Source: Tipula vernalis (lineage: Eukaryota > Arthropoda > Insecta > Diptera > Tipulidae). From it: a DNA stretch of 64,000 nucleotides. The DNA lies in the NCBI GenBank assembly GCA_958295665.1, contig OY282560.1, forward strand, positions 102,835,930 through 102,899,929, read 5' to 3'. Position 1 is the stretch's first letter, and every line of letters begins with the position of its first letter. A program made the translations under genes and the position numbers. The notes under the pieces are model-generated. The model did not search any database. It was not told where the DNA came from and saw nothing but the letters and a program-made list of their open reading frames with translations. Below are positions 35,946-46,525 of the stretch, in pieces.

Positions 35946-37590
35946 GAAATTTCATTAGAAAAAATTTTGCTTATTATATTTATAACACAACCTTACCTGT
36001 CTCCTTTCACCGAACTAAAACTGGAAGGGCCCCGTGCTAAAACATTTTTGGGGCCCCAATATTAAATTATTATAAATAAAACTAAAATAAAATATTAAAA
36101 TTTGTCTAGCTTTTATCATAAAAAATTTCATCAAATTTAATCTCTTTCAGCTTATCATAGAATCTATTCACATTAGAGCAAGTGTACGCAAACTAGTTCA
36201 GCCAATAGTATTGCATAAATTTCCAATAGTGTTGCATAAATTAATGAGTGATTCTTGTAATCCGAAAACAACTTTGGGACTTAGTCATACTATTCTTGTT
36301 CACCGCAGGCCATACCACATTTTCCAACTGCTCTTTCAAATCCAGCTTAATTACACGTGACCGTCAATATCATACAATACACAAAAATGAACCAATTTCC
36401 ATAACTTTAAACTGGTTACTGTTTATTTCTGCAGGATGATGATGGATTTCTTTTGCACATCATCCCTTATTTAACCTGCTACATCAAAAAATATTAGTTT
36501 GATTCCTATTCGTGTCGAAAGACAAAGTTATTTATAAATATCTCTCCAAATAAGAATTTTGTATTTATGACAATATATAAAAATAAAACTTGATAACTTT
36601 ATTTTAAATTTACGTTTATTGGATTAATATAATTAACACGCGAATTTAATATGTAAGACATTGGAATGACGAAAATAATTGTACAAGCTAAGTAATTTTG
36701 CACAAACAATATAGAAAAGTTTTACAGATAGAAGTTCGGTGTTTTACATTTAAAAATGAAAATAAGATACAAGAGTATAATAGTACAAAGTATAACAGTC
36801 TTAGTGAATGGAACTGCATTGGAGGTCGATGGTTCTCCAATCGTCCGGAATGCTAGGAGGTGTGTCTGTTTCCATCCTATCCACAACCGGACTTTCTATG
36901 GGTAACTTCCTTATTTCTTTTTGATGATTAAAACTGTCGAATTGAATGTTTTTTTACTATCTGAAAAAAATTGTGTTTTAATTCTTGGGCGAAGCTGGTT
37001 TTGTTGTCTTTGCCATATACCAAAATTCGCTTCTACGAGGTAAATATCCTTTTTCCTAGACTCGTTTTTATGAACGCCTTTCGTCAGATCATCCCTCTTA
37101 ATGAATAGTCTTTTGTATTCCATTAAGGTCCGGATGAGCCAAATGTCGAATCGAATGAAATCAAAAAGTCAAGATCGCCGCCATAATCGACATTTAAGAA
37201 GTTGGCACCGTCGAAAAATCGTTACACTCTGCTAAGGTATGAGTTGTAAACAAGGCATTTAGAGAGGGGGTACTTAAGGAAGATTTTTGAAGTCCGATTT
37301 TTGTCCGAAGTTTAACTTCTTTTGTGCTATAATACTTAATACCTGCCTGATGCTAGAACCAGATATGATGTCGAGATTAATTTTAGCGTTTTATATCATA
37401 AGCCTTTCACCATGTAAAGATTCTCTTAAAGTATTGATGCTATTTAAACAAGAGTTTAGAGATAAGGTAATGAATTGTTGTAATGTTGAAATATACAAAA
37501 TAGCATCAATTGAAGCTACATATCGTTTTTCTTATCCGCTTCATCTTGTATTACTGCCACATCCTTTTGAAGAGTTTTTGGAAAAGTGAC
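35946..37590. other. degraded DNA between the second piggyBac and the envelope-like remnant
   Basis: No domain was recognised. A minus-strand frame at 36911-37123 is Lys/Arg-rich and could be a retroelement tail, but it has no diagnostic motif. Confidence 0.3.
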
Positions 37591-37596
37591 CCATGA

Positions 37597-38080
37597 TCAT
37601 ATTGTTGTGTTTATAGCAATCAATGAATTAACAACAGATTCGTCTTGCAATTGAGTAGCTGATATAATCTGGTTATTTATTCTCACAATATTTTCCTTAT
37701 TGATATTAATAAGCTTTAAAGATTTTTGTACATCTTCTATTGCTATACCAAATAACCATTTATACGCATCACTTGCGAAAGCTAAAGCTCGTTTTATTCT
37801 CTGTGATACAGGTCTTGGACGTGATATTCTATTACCTTGTATGGATGCACTCCATTCGCACCAAGCCATCAACTGCATCGACTGCTTTAAATTTAGTTGA
37901 CACTTCGAATTTTTCTTGCTCTATCATAGGTAAAGTAGGAGTTAACAACGCCCACGGTTGGCGTCCTTGAATTAATTCGGATGGCGGTTTGTCCTTCGCA
38001 CGGTAAACTTGTCGCTCTGTAAGTTGACAAAAATTGTACGAGGGTACACAGTCAATGTTGTCAAAACAATTTTTCTTCAT
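37597..38080 (-). pseudogene. envelope/fusion-protein-like remnant of an insect retrovirus-like element
   Basis: Two overlapping minus-strand frames (38080-37832 and 37878-37597) appear to be one gene broken by a frameshift. The second contains a basic cleavage-like RIKRA motif followed by a hydrophobic, Gly-containing stretch. This layout is seen in Gypsy-type (errantivirus) envelopes and baculovirus F-like proteins. A helical region rich in Ile, Asn and Leu follows. No signal peptide or membrane anchor was recovered and stops abound downstream. The identification rests on one motif and its context. Confidence 0.45.
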
Positions 38081-38630
38081 TGCAGTTTTAAAAGTACGAA
38101 CGGATCGTTAGTATTATTGTGTGAATGGATTTCCATTTTTTCACTATTTTGTGTGCTTTTGTTACTTTGTAAAAATTTTTTTATATAAAAAAGAAAAATT
38201 CTTTATTATTATTTATTTTTATTATTTTAATATTTTTAGCTTCCTTATAGTAACAATCTGTTTTATTTTTTAAAAAAATCGATTTCGGATGCTTTCGCCT
38301 TCCTTTCTCAATTTTTAATTTAATATTAATACAAAATTATTAAAGTTAAGTCCTTATATACTATTTGTTTTTACCCCTTCCACTCTTTGTATTGTTGATT
38401 ATTGCTTCGTATAACCTATTTGTTCTAGTATTAATTTTGTCGTTTAACGTTATCCGAGGCACATTATTGTTTATCATACCAACTAGTTTTGAACAGAGGG
38501 GCTGGTAACCCCAAAGTTCTAAGCCTTCTTCATTAGCCGCAGCAAAATGAATTGCTGCGCCCGGCGGGAACCACGAGGAGGAAGAAGATAGGCACGTCTA
38601 CGATCCCCGAAGAGAGTCATAGTTACTCCC
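38081..38630. other. AT-rich DNA, possible LTR remnant
   Basis: No coding region was recognised. The last 120 bp before the non-LTR insertion is GC-richer and ends in the target sequence GCGGATCGTT. Confidence 0.3.
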
Positions 38631-38640
38631 GCGGATCGTT

Positions 38641-38660
38641 AGGTTAGGTTAGGTTAGGTT
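38641..38660. repeat. AGGTT x4 (TTAGG-like) tail
   Basis: The run is four units of AGGTT on the + strand, at the 3' terminus of the non-LTR copy. The unit is a permutation of the insect telomere repeat TTAGG. Confidence 0.9.
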
Positions 38661-38733
38661 GGAGTGGCTGCTTACGCACACTTAGACCGGTGACGGTCCA
38701 TCGTGATACCACAGGATGTATCCCCTTTTACCC

Positions 38734-39774
38734 CTATTGGAACCATTTCGAGCTACTTATGTAGCGTAAGACGTCCCGCACTTTACTGTTTTCGAGATCC
38801 AAGAGGCAGTCCATCCTGAACTTACCTAAGTGTTTGTGCCTTCTGAGAGCCAATGCTGGACACGAGCAAAGGAAGTGGACCAACGTCTCTTCCTCCTCTT
38901 CGTCCAAGCAGCTTCTGCAGAAGTCATTAGCCTCCAGACCCAGTCTTCTTGCATGTTCTCCAAAAAGGCAGTGTCCGGTGAGAATTCCTACGACCGTTCT
39001 TAATTCACGCCTGCGTAAGGATATTAATGCCCTAGTGCGCCCCAAGTCCAGCTTTGGCCAAACTTGTCTTGCAACTCTACAGGTGAGGGTGTTAGACCAC
39101 CTTTCCCCCGCTGAGGATAGCACCTGCTTCCCAAGTGCTTGTCTCAGCGCTGTAATAGGCCTCCCCAGACTTGCTCTTTCCGGTTGCAGCTGGAGAGTCG
39201 TACCATGCCTAGCAAGTTCATCTGCCCTGCAGTTCCCCATGACGCCCGAGTGACCTGGGACCCAGACTACCTGGATATTGAAATGCTCACCCATCTCATT
39301 TAGAGATGAGTGACAACTCAACGCCACCCGTGACGCCAAAGACACCGATTCTAACGACCGGATCGCCGCTTGACTGTTCACATAGATTGTGATATCGTCT
39401 GAGGATAACACATTATGCTTCAACCACGTCATGACCTCCTCAATCGCTACGAATTCAGCTTGGTACACGCTGCAGTAATCAGGGAGACGAATAGAAATGT
39501 TTACATTTAATTTGTCACAGAATACTCCAGCTCCTACTTTGCCATCTAGCTTGGAGCCATCTGTGAAGAATTACAACGCTTTGGTTTCCGATAATGGTCT
39601 ATCCCTCCAGGATTCCCTTGAAGGGAAGGAGGTCCGAAATCGCTTCTCGAAGCATAGAGTAGGTTTAATGTAGTCAAGATTCGCCAGCTCATCCTTCAAC
39701 GATCTAACAATAGTAGAGTGTCCTATACTAAGACACCTCCACTGAGAGACGGCTGCAAGTCGTCTGTTTGCCAA
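38734..39774 (-). pseudogene. non-LTR retrotransposon ORF2 C-terminus with RNase H
   Basis: A segment following the reverse transcriptase (39774-39571) is separated by a single TAA stop (39571-39573) from FFTDGSKLDGKVGAG. That motif holds the first RNase H Asp. The domain continues with AEFVAIEEV (Glu), YVNSQAAIRSLE (Asp) and WVPGHSGVMGNCRADELARH (last Asp). A Cys/His segment (HCLFGEHARRLG, then FCRSCLDEEEEETLVHFLCS) follows, as is usual in these elements. The stop and the missing 5' part make it inactive. Confidence 0.88.
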
Positions 39775-39822
39775 AAATGTCGACCGGAAGAAGGTGCAAC
39801 ATAACCTCTAAGGCGGATCGTT

Positions 39823-40140
39823 GGTCTTCTCCATTTAATTCAGGATGGAATGGAGCGGACAGAACATTTGAAATTCACTTGAAGTGATCGGCCATTGTCA
39901 CTAACAATGGTGATCGGTAACCCTTCGATTGCAAATATTTGTTCTAACGCACGAATAGTATTCTTTGATGAAGTATTTGTCATATATTTATCGTAAGCAT
40001 CAGCACGGATTAACCACAATTGCCTCATGAAAAGTCCTGTATAATCGAAGTGTAGTGCTAGAACCTTGTTTTGCATAGTATCTGGAATGACAACTCGAGT
40101 ATGATATCCTGTCTGTAATCAGATGATATCGTTAAAATAG
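39823..40140 (-). pseudogene. Gypsy (CsRn1-like) integrase fragment
   Basis: The minus strand contains a segment preceding the zinc-binding domain, which runs into the first catalytic region (HFDYTGLFMRQLWLIRADAY) with most of the zinc domain deleted. Next comes the second catalytic region (GLPITIVSDNGRS). The frame is lost where the non-LTR element inserted. Style and context suggest the CsRn1 clade of Ty3/Gypsy. Confidence 0.75.
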
Positions 40141-40218
40141 TTTAAATTATCTCTGCGTTATCGACTGGCTCAAGTGGAGCGGGTTCGTACACATTATTAG
40201 AATTAAAAGTTACCTTAG

Positions 40219-40464
40219 TCAATTTTTTTCACTAGTACGTATTTTGTTCGCGACCTTAATGCTGGGACTCGTATTATCACCCGCGCGGTGACCCCTCGTT
40301 ATTGGAGCGTCAGTATTTGTATTAGTATGTGGTGGAACTAACTGCGGCGAGACTATTGGTTCGAACCTCTCGACAAAGCTTGTCTTTAGGCGGTCTATTG
40401 ATGCTCTAACCTGCCTGCCTTTAATGTCGATAATAAAATTTTTTTTCGCACGGCTAATTACCAA
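40219..40464 (-). pseudogene. Gypsy (CsRn1-like) polyprotein C-terminal end
   Basis: VISRAKKNFIIDIKGRQVRA followed by SIDRLKTSFV is the typical end of CsRn1-type integrase/pol proteins. On the minus strand this end lies upstream of the integrase core fragment at 39823-40140, the reverse of natural order. The two pieces therefore come from separate copies or a rearrangement. Confidence 0.75.
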
Positions 40465-40499
40465 ATACTGGCTGTCACAGGGTGGTTGTAAAGATTTAC

Positions 40500-41260
40500 G
40501 CAGCAGATCTGACGATAAGTCGAGATATGCCCGAGTTTGAAACTTTTTGCTGGACTACCGCGCCAAGTGCTTTGTCCGAGGCGTCAACCATAGCAACAAA
40601 CTGGGCTTCCGATTTAGGGACCACTAAAAGAGTGGTTGCAGCTAACTGCTCCTTGCTATAGTTGAAAGCCTCTACGGCTTCCTCTGTCCAACTAATTTTG
40701 CGTTTGTCGGTTCTTTTACTACCTTTGAGGTAGTCGTTCAGTACAGCCTGATTACCCCGGCATATGGTATGAACCGCCTATAAAAATTCAGCATGCCTAA
40801 TTTGCTTGATAGTCTCGAGCGTCGACTCTTTCAACAGTCCTACCCTGTGCATTTAAAGTATGACCAAGAAAATTTATTTCGCTCTTAGCAAACACGCACT
40901 TTCAATGTTAATCAGTAGACCTGCGCCCTTCGACCGCTGAAATATAATTCTTAAGTGGTCTTGATGTTCTTGAGAATTGAATGCATAAAGCGTTGGAAGG
41001 ATTAGGCGGCGTTTCACAAACCGAATTACATTTTCGTAAACTCATCCGAAAGGCGTCGTAGTCGCCGTTTTTGAAATGTCGCTTGTCTTAATAGGAATTT
41101 GATGGTATGCTCGTACCAGGTCTATTGTCATAAATATCGTAGATCCATCCAATTGAAATAAAAAATCCTGCAAATGAGGAGTTGGATATTGGTCAGGCTG
41201 GGTTATATCATTAAGAGCTCGGTAGTTTTTTCCAAAAGCTGTGGAAACAATCAAATGCAT
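40500..41260 (-). pseudogene. Gypsy (CsRn1-like) reverse transcriptase and RNase H start
   Basis: YRALNDITQPDQYPTPHLQD and TIDLVRAYHQIPIKTSDI (41260-41042) are early RT motifs, including the first catalytic Asp. After a degraded stretch, QFVAMVDASDKALGAVV marks the RNase H start at about 40600-40545. The YxDD region is not readable. The fragment is truncated on both sides. Confidence 0.8.
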
Positions 41261-42480
41261 CTAGCAAAGATGCAGGTGAAGTATCTCGGGGAATTTAACA
41301 AGTGTACTGCGATCCTGGCGTAAAACCCCATAATTCCCTAATAAAGGACCCGTTTCATTATTATTAGATTATCAGAATATTTTGGTATGCTCTGAACTAA
41401 TGTGTGTAATTTCCTTGAACTCGACAAGAAGAGCAGTAATCTCTGGAGTTATTGCATCATGATTTGTAGAGGTGAAAGTATTCAGGGAGATTCTAGAAAT
41501 TCCAGAGGGCGAGCACACAGATGCTTGCGTTTTATGACGATTAATAGACCATATCGGCTAAGTCAGCTCCAATTATGGGCACTTTGACGTCAGCAATAAT
41601 AAAAGTCTGGGAAAATGTTCGTCTGAGTCCCAAATCCAACTGAATGGTTACTATTATCTAAGACTATTATTACATCTGACTACTATTATCCATGACAGAT
41701 TATCTAAGCGAAGGTTTAGAACTTAACCTGTGGACATTGTAGTATCCCAATCAAGCACAAGATGTGGCGTTTCTGTCAGAAATTCAATGGTGGAAAACAT
41801 CAGGCGTAATTAGGATTTCTTAATATATTTTATTTCATTAATCTTAAATTTGTACATTTTCATTTATATTAAAAAAATTAAAATTAAAAACAATTATTTC
41901 TTAATAATTTATCAATTAATTTCAACATTAATTCCTTGTGTTCCGCAAGTGCTTGCCCCTATAACTCTAACTGCCTTTCAGTAAGTAAATTGGCCGTTTC
42001 TAAATTAGGCATTTTTCTATATGGCGTTCGGCACTTTCCTTACGGAAATAGGCAATGGTTTCAGCCACGGTTATTCGGCGTCGTTTTGTGTTTGGAGCAA
42101 TTGTGGCGTTTTCCACTTGATAATCCTCCTCGTCTACGATGGTATCGGAACATAACGCGATGATGAGGCTACAATTGGTAACCCAATACTGCGGCTTTTT
42201 CCAAAAATTTCGTCCATTTCTCTAGGGTACCTAAAATTAACTGGTGTATTCCACCACCATTACCCTGCTTTTGTGCATCCTTATATTTGTGGTATTTTTG
42301 CTTAAGGGATACAAATTTCCATTTACATTGGTGTTCCGTGAAATTAAAGTTTTTTTGGCAAAGGGTAGCAGATATATTTTGGTAAATTTACGAGCCTCTA
42401 AGACCTCATTTAATGGATTCTTCGTGGTATTTGTATAGGCATACAAATTTACTTTTTCTGGAGTTGTAATACCAAGCAGT
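41261..42480 (-). other. degraded DNA with a possible Myb/SANT-like (zeste-type) remnant
   Basis: No clear gene was recognised from 41261 to 41900. Between about 42470 and 41900 the minus strand, read in two frames, gives a Gly-rich GNGGGIHQLI segment followed by a helical tail. This resembles the regulatory zeste-like Myb domain seen in many insect transposons. The reading is broken by stops and is low confidence. Confidence 0.3.
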
Positions 42481-43008
42481 TATAACACTGTACTTGTGGT
42501 GTTATATAAAAATATTTTTAGATGATAAAAAAAACACTTGAGTTCATTGTGACGCGCACATAAAGCGCCGGTTTTTTAATTCACTAATTATATAAGCTAA
42601 TTTATTATTTTGATTACATTAATTAATTTATTCTTAATATTTTTCACCACCGCACTATATAGTTATGTAGCACCAAATAGACAGAAAAATTATTTTTCTT
42701 ATTTTAATTTAAAAGAAATTCGAAATGGCCGATAACACATTAGTTCTAAAAAATGAAAAATTATTGGGCTTTTGTACGCGCGAGATTTTTGACAGTCGTA
42801 TATTTTAAGGAATGAAGTGTGTTGCATTGGTGGTTGAACAAGGTGCGTTCATGTGGAATGCGTGGGAATAACAAGGTGCGTTCATGTAAATGCGTGTGAA
42901 TATGAATATGAATGCGCGAATTGTGGCGATGAACGAGTGATGAATATTTATGATTGAATTGAATTGTGTTATTGAATAATTGAATTGAATTGTGAGTGAG
43001 TCGCTACA
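42481..43008 (-). repeat. solo LTR, 528 bp
   Basis: On the minus strand it begins TGTAGCGACTCACTC and ends GTACAGTGTTATA. CAGT flanks both ends (42477-42480 and 43009-43012). It is related to the LTR-like segment at 52711-53235, sharing TGCGTTCATGTAAATG, GCGCGAGATTTTTGACAGTC and GGCGATGAACGAGTGA. No internal retrotransposon sequence is attached. Confidence 0.82.
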
Positions 43009-43012
43009 CAGT

Positions 43013-43686
43013 TCTTCGTTAATATTGCACCCCGTTTGCCTCGTTTGCGATATGATTGCATCGCTCACCTGAACCATTTTTTTCAACAGAACCAAAATAT
43101 TTAACAAATTTTAATTAATATGTTATAATAAACCACTGATGGTTTTAATTTTAATCTGACAATTATCCAGCTAATATAGATTCAATACCATTATTAATAA
43201 CACGAACTAAATTATTTTCTTGAAAGAAATTATTGTCTGCATCAATAGCAAATTGATAATATTTTTCTTTTAATATGTATGTATATCAATCAAATGTCAC
43301 AAAACAACTGCTAATAATTTCAAAACAATATCAACTAACAACACTCGCTACTGTAGTTAAAAACTGTTATGTTGTGTCGACGACAATATATGCAGTGAAC
43401 ACCAAGTTATCAAAGTATACTGTCACACCTTGGTGTTCAGTGAACGTCAAATTGTCAAAAAATGTAACTTTTTGTAACATTTTGTTGCGCAGTGAACGCA
43501 CTCAATGAACATGTAGAAGATTTACACTCCAGGACGCGATGTTCTTTTTTAAGATAATTAGTACATAACTAGTATCTTGTAAAAACTTCATATCGATTCT
43601 GAGGACTTATATTGTTTCCAATACTCCTCGAAAAGTTGTTTTCGTAATTCTGAAGTTATCTTCGTTCTACACAACTTCTTACAATA
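43013..43686. other. intergenic DNA with a short hairpin
   Basis: An 11-bp perfect stem, TGAACACCAAG with CTTGGTGTTCA, lies at 43396-43439. The motif CAGTGAAC appears three times between 43393 and 43490. No gene was seen. Confidence 0.45.
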
Positions 43687-44219
43687 TCATTTTACAATAT
43701 ACAATAATCCATCATCATCGCAATTATCATAAGTGTCGACTCCGGTTCTATTTACTAATTCATTTTCATCTAGAAATGACAGATATTCATAATACCATAG
43801 TGATGGTATAAATATATCTGCCGGACTCACTGCAGTCTTCTTACTATCTATAGCCTGAAATGGATATGAACAATTTTTATTAAGGTTATGTAAATAGTTA
43901 TTTAAATGAATTTTTAAATAAAACTGTAAATTTAATATAAATTGAGTAATAATTTGTTTATATGTACACATATACTTTACTTTTTTTCGCTCCCTTTTGT
44001 ACGAGGCCCTCATGTTTTCAATTTTTTTTTTTTCACTGCATCGATAGTGGCTTCGCTATCAATCAAGCACAATTTCTGCTGTAACAGCTGGAGTGCCTCA
44101 TTTCTGGCATCCCTGTTGGAGTATTGCTTGCTGCTTATGCACCACAAGCAGCTCTTTTCTTTGTATAATTCCAAAAATTGGATTAAAACTTCTCTTTCTG
44201 TAATTGGTGTTTCCGCCAT
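43687..44219 (-). CDS. MADF-domain protein, two exons, with a 1-base homopolymer frameshift
   Basis: Starting at the ATG at 44219, the minus strand encodes an N-terminal MADF fold. Its signatures are LIQFLELYKEKSCLWCISS, YSNRDARNEALQLL and, in the next exon, DIFIPSLWYYEYLSFL. MADF proteins bind DNA as transcription factors and are also common as transposon-derived genes. The frame shifts within a run of 12 A (44025-44036). With 11 A the MADF consensus would continue into RASYKRERKKV, so either the run gained one base or the assembly miscounted it. A GT...AG intron (about 43990-43856) separates the exons. A small acidic tail ends at 43687. Host gene and transposon accessory gene are both possible. 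Confidence 0.6.
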
Positions 44220-44279
44220 TTTATATAAATATGTTTGTATACATTTGACGTTTCACCCGCGAGTGAGTGAGCGGCTACA
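44220..44279 (-). repeat. LTR-like terminus just upstream of the MADF start
   Basis: On the minus strand the sequence begins TGTAGCCGCTCACTCACTCG, matching the 5' ends of the LTRs at 4817, 43008 and 53235. It is only 60 bp from the MADF ATG. No other end was found, so it is a truncated LTR. Confidence 0.5.
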
Positions 44280-44374
44280 GGCTTTCATTTTCGTTTTTTC
44301 ATAATTTTTCTACATATTTTTGAATACATACGCTAATCCAGAATTCCGTCTCAATTTTTTTGTTTTCTGCTATT

Positions 44375-44872
44375 ACATCCTTACAAGAGCCACTTTCAGT
44401 AGTGGTTGAGAGAAGGGCTGCGGATGTACTTGGAATATTTTCAAAATGTAATGATCCTAATGATGATGATGATGTGACACTGGAATGCTCTGGAATATCG
44501 TCAACCTGAATCAAAATAATATAAATTTAATTGGTATATTGATTGCTTACACATTTTATTCTGTTAACTTGATTACCTTAGGAATAACCTCTTTTTGGAG
44601 ATTGCGCCGCTCGACTGAATTCTTAATCAGTTTCTTTAAAATGTTTAGAACTTTACTTTATGATTTGGTTTAAGCTTAATTTCATTTAGTAGCACAATAT
44701 GAGGCTTCTTCTTCTTTAGTAATACATCCAACTCATGTCTCTTTTTTCGACTTATCAAGGAATTGACATTTAACTTAATTATATGTGTAATTTATTGTAT
44801 TGAGAGTTCATGAGTTAGTTATATTGGCAAAGAATTCGAATAGCGCTATTTTTTTTAATAGGATCGATTTTG
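44375..44872 (-). repeat. segmental duplication, block A
   Basis: It is nearly identical to 45557-45945 plus 46335-46525. Shared blocks include ATGTACTTGGAATATTTTC, AATGTTTAGAACTTTACTTT and GAATTCGAATAGCGCTAT. It holds the paralogous empty site (TATTGAGAGTTCATGAG, near 44797) for the solo LTR at 45946-46334. Confidence 0.85.
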
Positions 44873-45221
44873 TGTATTTTTCCTATCAATTAGCTCTTGG
44901 TATTTGCATCCGTTCCGTCACTGGCATCTCATCACTGCTCGGTAGAGCATCATTCTCCTTCTCTGTGTTCACTGAGTTTACTTCCGTTTTTCCGTTTTAT
45001 TAGGTGAAGGGGTCCTCTGGACTAATCCGCTCCTTCCAAAGACGGTTTCATCCGTACTGGTCAAATCCACCATTTCGCCATGTAAATTCATGGAGCCTGC
45101 TGCTTCTTGTGATGCTATTCGAGAAGCATCGTTCTCATTTCCGCTAATTACTTGTGCATTTTATAATTGCAGTTTATAACAATGGAAATGGCATCGTGAT
45201 CACTAATTAAATTATAAAACT

Positions 45222-45695
45222 TTAATATGCCATTACGCCCGCTTCTATTATGCATGCATTCCTTACATAATTATATGCCTTTGGCGAATAAAAATTTAAA
45301 TTTAGGATATTCAGTATTTTTTCTTGTTGCAAGAACTCTTTCATTAATATATTCTTGAGTGGTTCACATAATTCCTCCTGCCTATCGCTACTTCCAACTT
45401 CCAGCAAATTTTTGTCCTTCAAAGTTTTAATAATTTTGTTTAGATCAGCAATCCTCCTTGTTTTGTATAAATTTTTTCTAGTTATATTCCGATTTGTCTT
45501 CCTGATCTGTATATTATCTGCTCTTAATATTCGTTTCTTTTCGTTATTACGATATTTTACATCCTTACCAGAGCCACTTTCAGTAGTGGTTGAGAGAAGG
45601 GCTGCGGATGTACTTGGAATATTTTCAGAATGTAATGATTCTAATGATGATGAGTATGTGACACTGGAATATTGGTATATTGATTGCTTACACAT
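45222..45695 (-). pseudogene. P-element/THAP9-like transposase fragment
   Basis: The minus-strand frame of 157 aa has a Ser-rich start. A basic coiled-coil-like region follows (ITRKNLYKTRRIADLNKIIK, then LKDKNLL), and then NLNFYSPKAYNYVRN. The last motif resembles the (L)xFYSPKAYxYxR segment that follows the leucine-zipper region in P-element and THAP9 transposases. The catalytic part is absent. Block A (44375-44514) repeats its beginning. The assignment depends on one short motif. Confidence 0.45.
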
Positions 45696-45945
45696 TTTAT
45701 TCCGTTAACTTGATTACCTTAGGAATAACCTCTTTTTTGAGATTGTGCCGCTCGACTGAATTGTTAATCAGTTCCTTTAAAATGTTTAGAACTTTACTTT
45801 ATGATTTAGTTTAAGCTTAATTTCATTTAGTAGCACAATATGAGGCTTGTTCTTCTTTAGTATTATATCCAACTCATGTCTCTTTTTTTCGATTTATCAA
45901 GGAATTGACATTTAACTGAATTATATGTAATTTATTGTATTGAGA
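45557..45945 (-). repeat. segmental duplication, block B (left part)
   Basis: It repeats block A (44375-44800) with a few percent divergence. It is interrupted at GAGA by the solo LTR and resumes at 46335. Confidence 0.85.
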
Positions 45946-46334
45946 TTTAGCGTACACAAATAAACAATTGTAAACACAATTATTATTTAATTTATTAATT
46001 TACATTTATAATTATTATTTATTGATTGAAATTAATTTATTTATTTATAACAAAGGTTTTAATTTTTATTATTTATCGCCATTTTGCCGACAGCGCGACA
46101 GCACCAAATATGGTGAGCGACCAACACCACAAGCGACGTGTTGTCGCTTTGGAGATTGAGATGAGACTGTCTTATTGTGTGTTGTATTTTTGTGATTTTT
46201 TTTGTTTATCTGTTTTGTAATTTTGTTTTGTATTGTGTCGCGCGGTTGGTACACCTGGAAAAACAATGTAGAATGGGCGCGTTGTTTTGACGTGTGTGAC
46301 GGCGAACGCATATACGCATGCGTGAACCGCCACA
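45946..46334 (-). repeat. solo LTR, 389 bp, with verified target site
   Basis: On the minus strand it begins TGTGGCGGTTCACGC and ends TACGCTAAA. GAGA is duplicated at 45942-45945 and 46335-46338. The uninterrupted paralogues (near 44797 and 46460) show a single GAGA in TATTGAGAGTTCATGAG. Both boundaries are therefore exact. The length matches the 388-bp 5' LTR at 4817-5204. Confidence 0.92.
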
Positions 46335-46525
46335 GAGAGTTTATGAGTTAGTTATATTAGCTTCTTCTTCTTTAGTAATACATCCAACTCATGTCTCTTT
46401 TTTCGACTTATCAAGGAATTGACATTTAACTGAATTATATGTAATTTATTGTATTGAGAGTTCATGAGTTAGTTATATTAGCAAAGAATTCGAATAGCGC
46501 TATTTTTTTTAATAGGATCGATAAT
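46335..46525. repeat. segmental duplication, block B (right part)
   Basis: It continues the duplicated sequence after the solo LTR. It contains a further partial repeat of about 120 bp: the segment from CTTCTTTAGTAATACATCC to ATTGTATTGAGAGTTCATGAG reappears here. Confidence 0.8.

Larger units (their letters stand above)
38641..39812 (-). mobile_element. 5'-truncated non-LTR retrotransposon (I/LOA-like) with (AACCT)n tail
   Basis: The copy is flanked by a perfect 10-bp duplication, GCGGATCGTT (38631-38640 and 39813-39822). On the minus strand it ends in four AACCT units (38660-38641). It contains only the end of the open reading frame, with an RNase H domain and 3' region. RNase H at this position occurs in the I and LOA groups. 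It inserted into Gypsy integrase sequence: codons resume across the duplication at 39823. Confidence 0.9.

Noticed and set aside
38641..38660. Telomere
   Set aside because: Only four AGGTT units are present, and they end a retrotransposon flanked by a target duplication with ordinary DNA on both sides.
38834..39253. Plus-strand frame of 139 aa
   Set aside because: It is antisense to the RNase H domain of the non-LTR element, which accounts for its openness.
46069..46311. Minus-strand frame of 80 aa
   Set aside because: It lies entirely inside the solo LTR defined by its target duplication and empty site.
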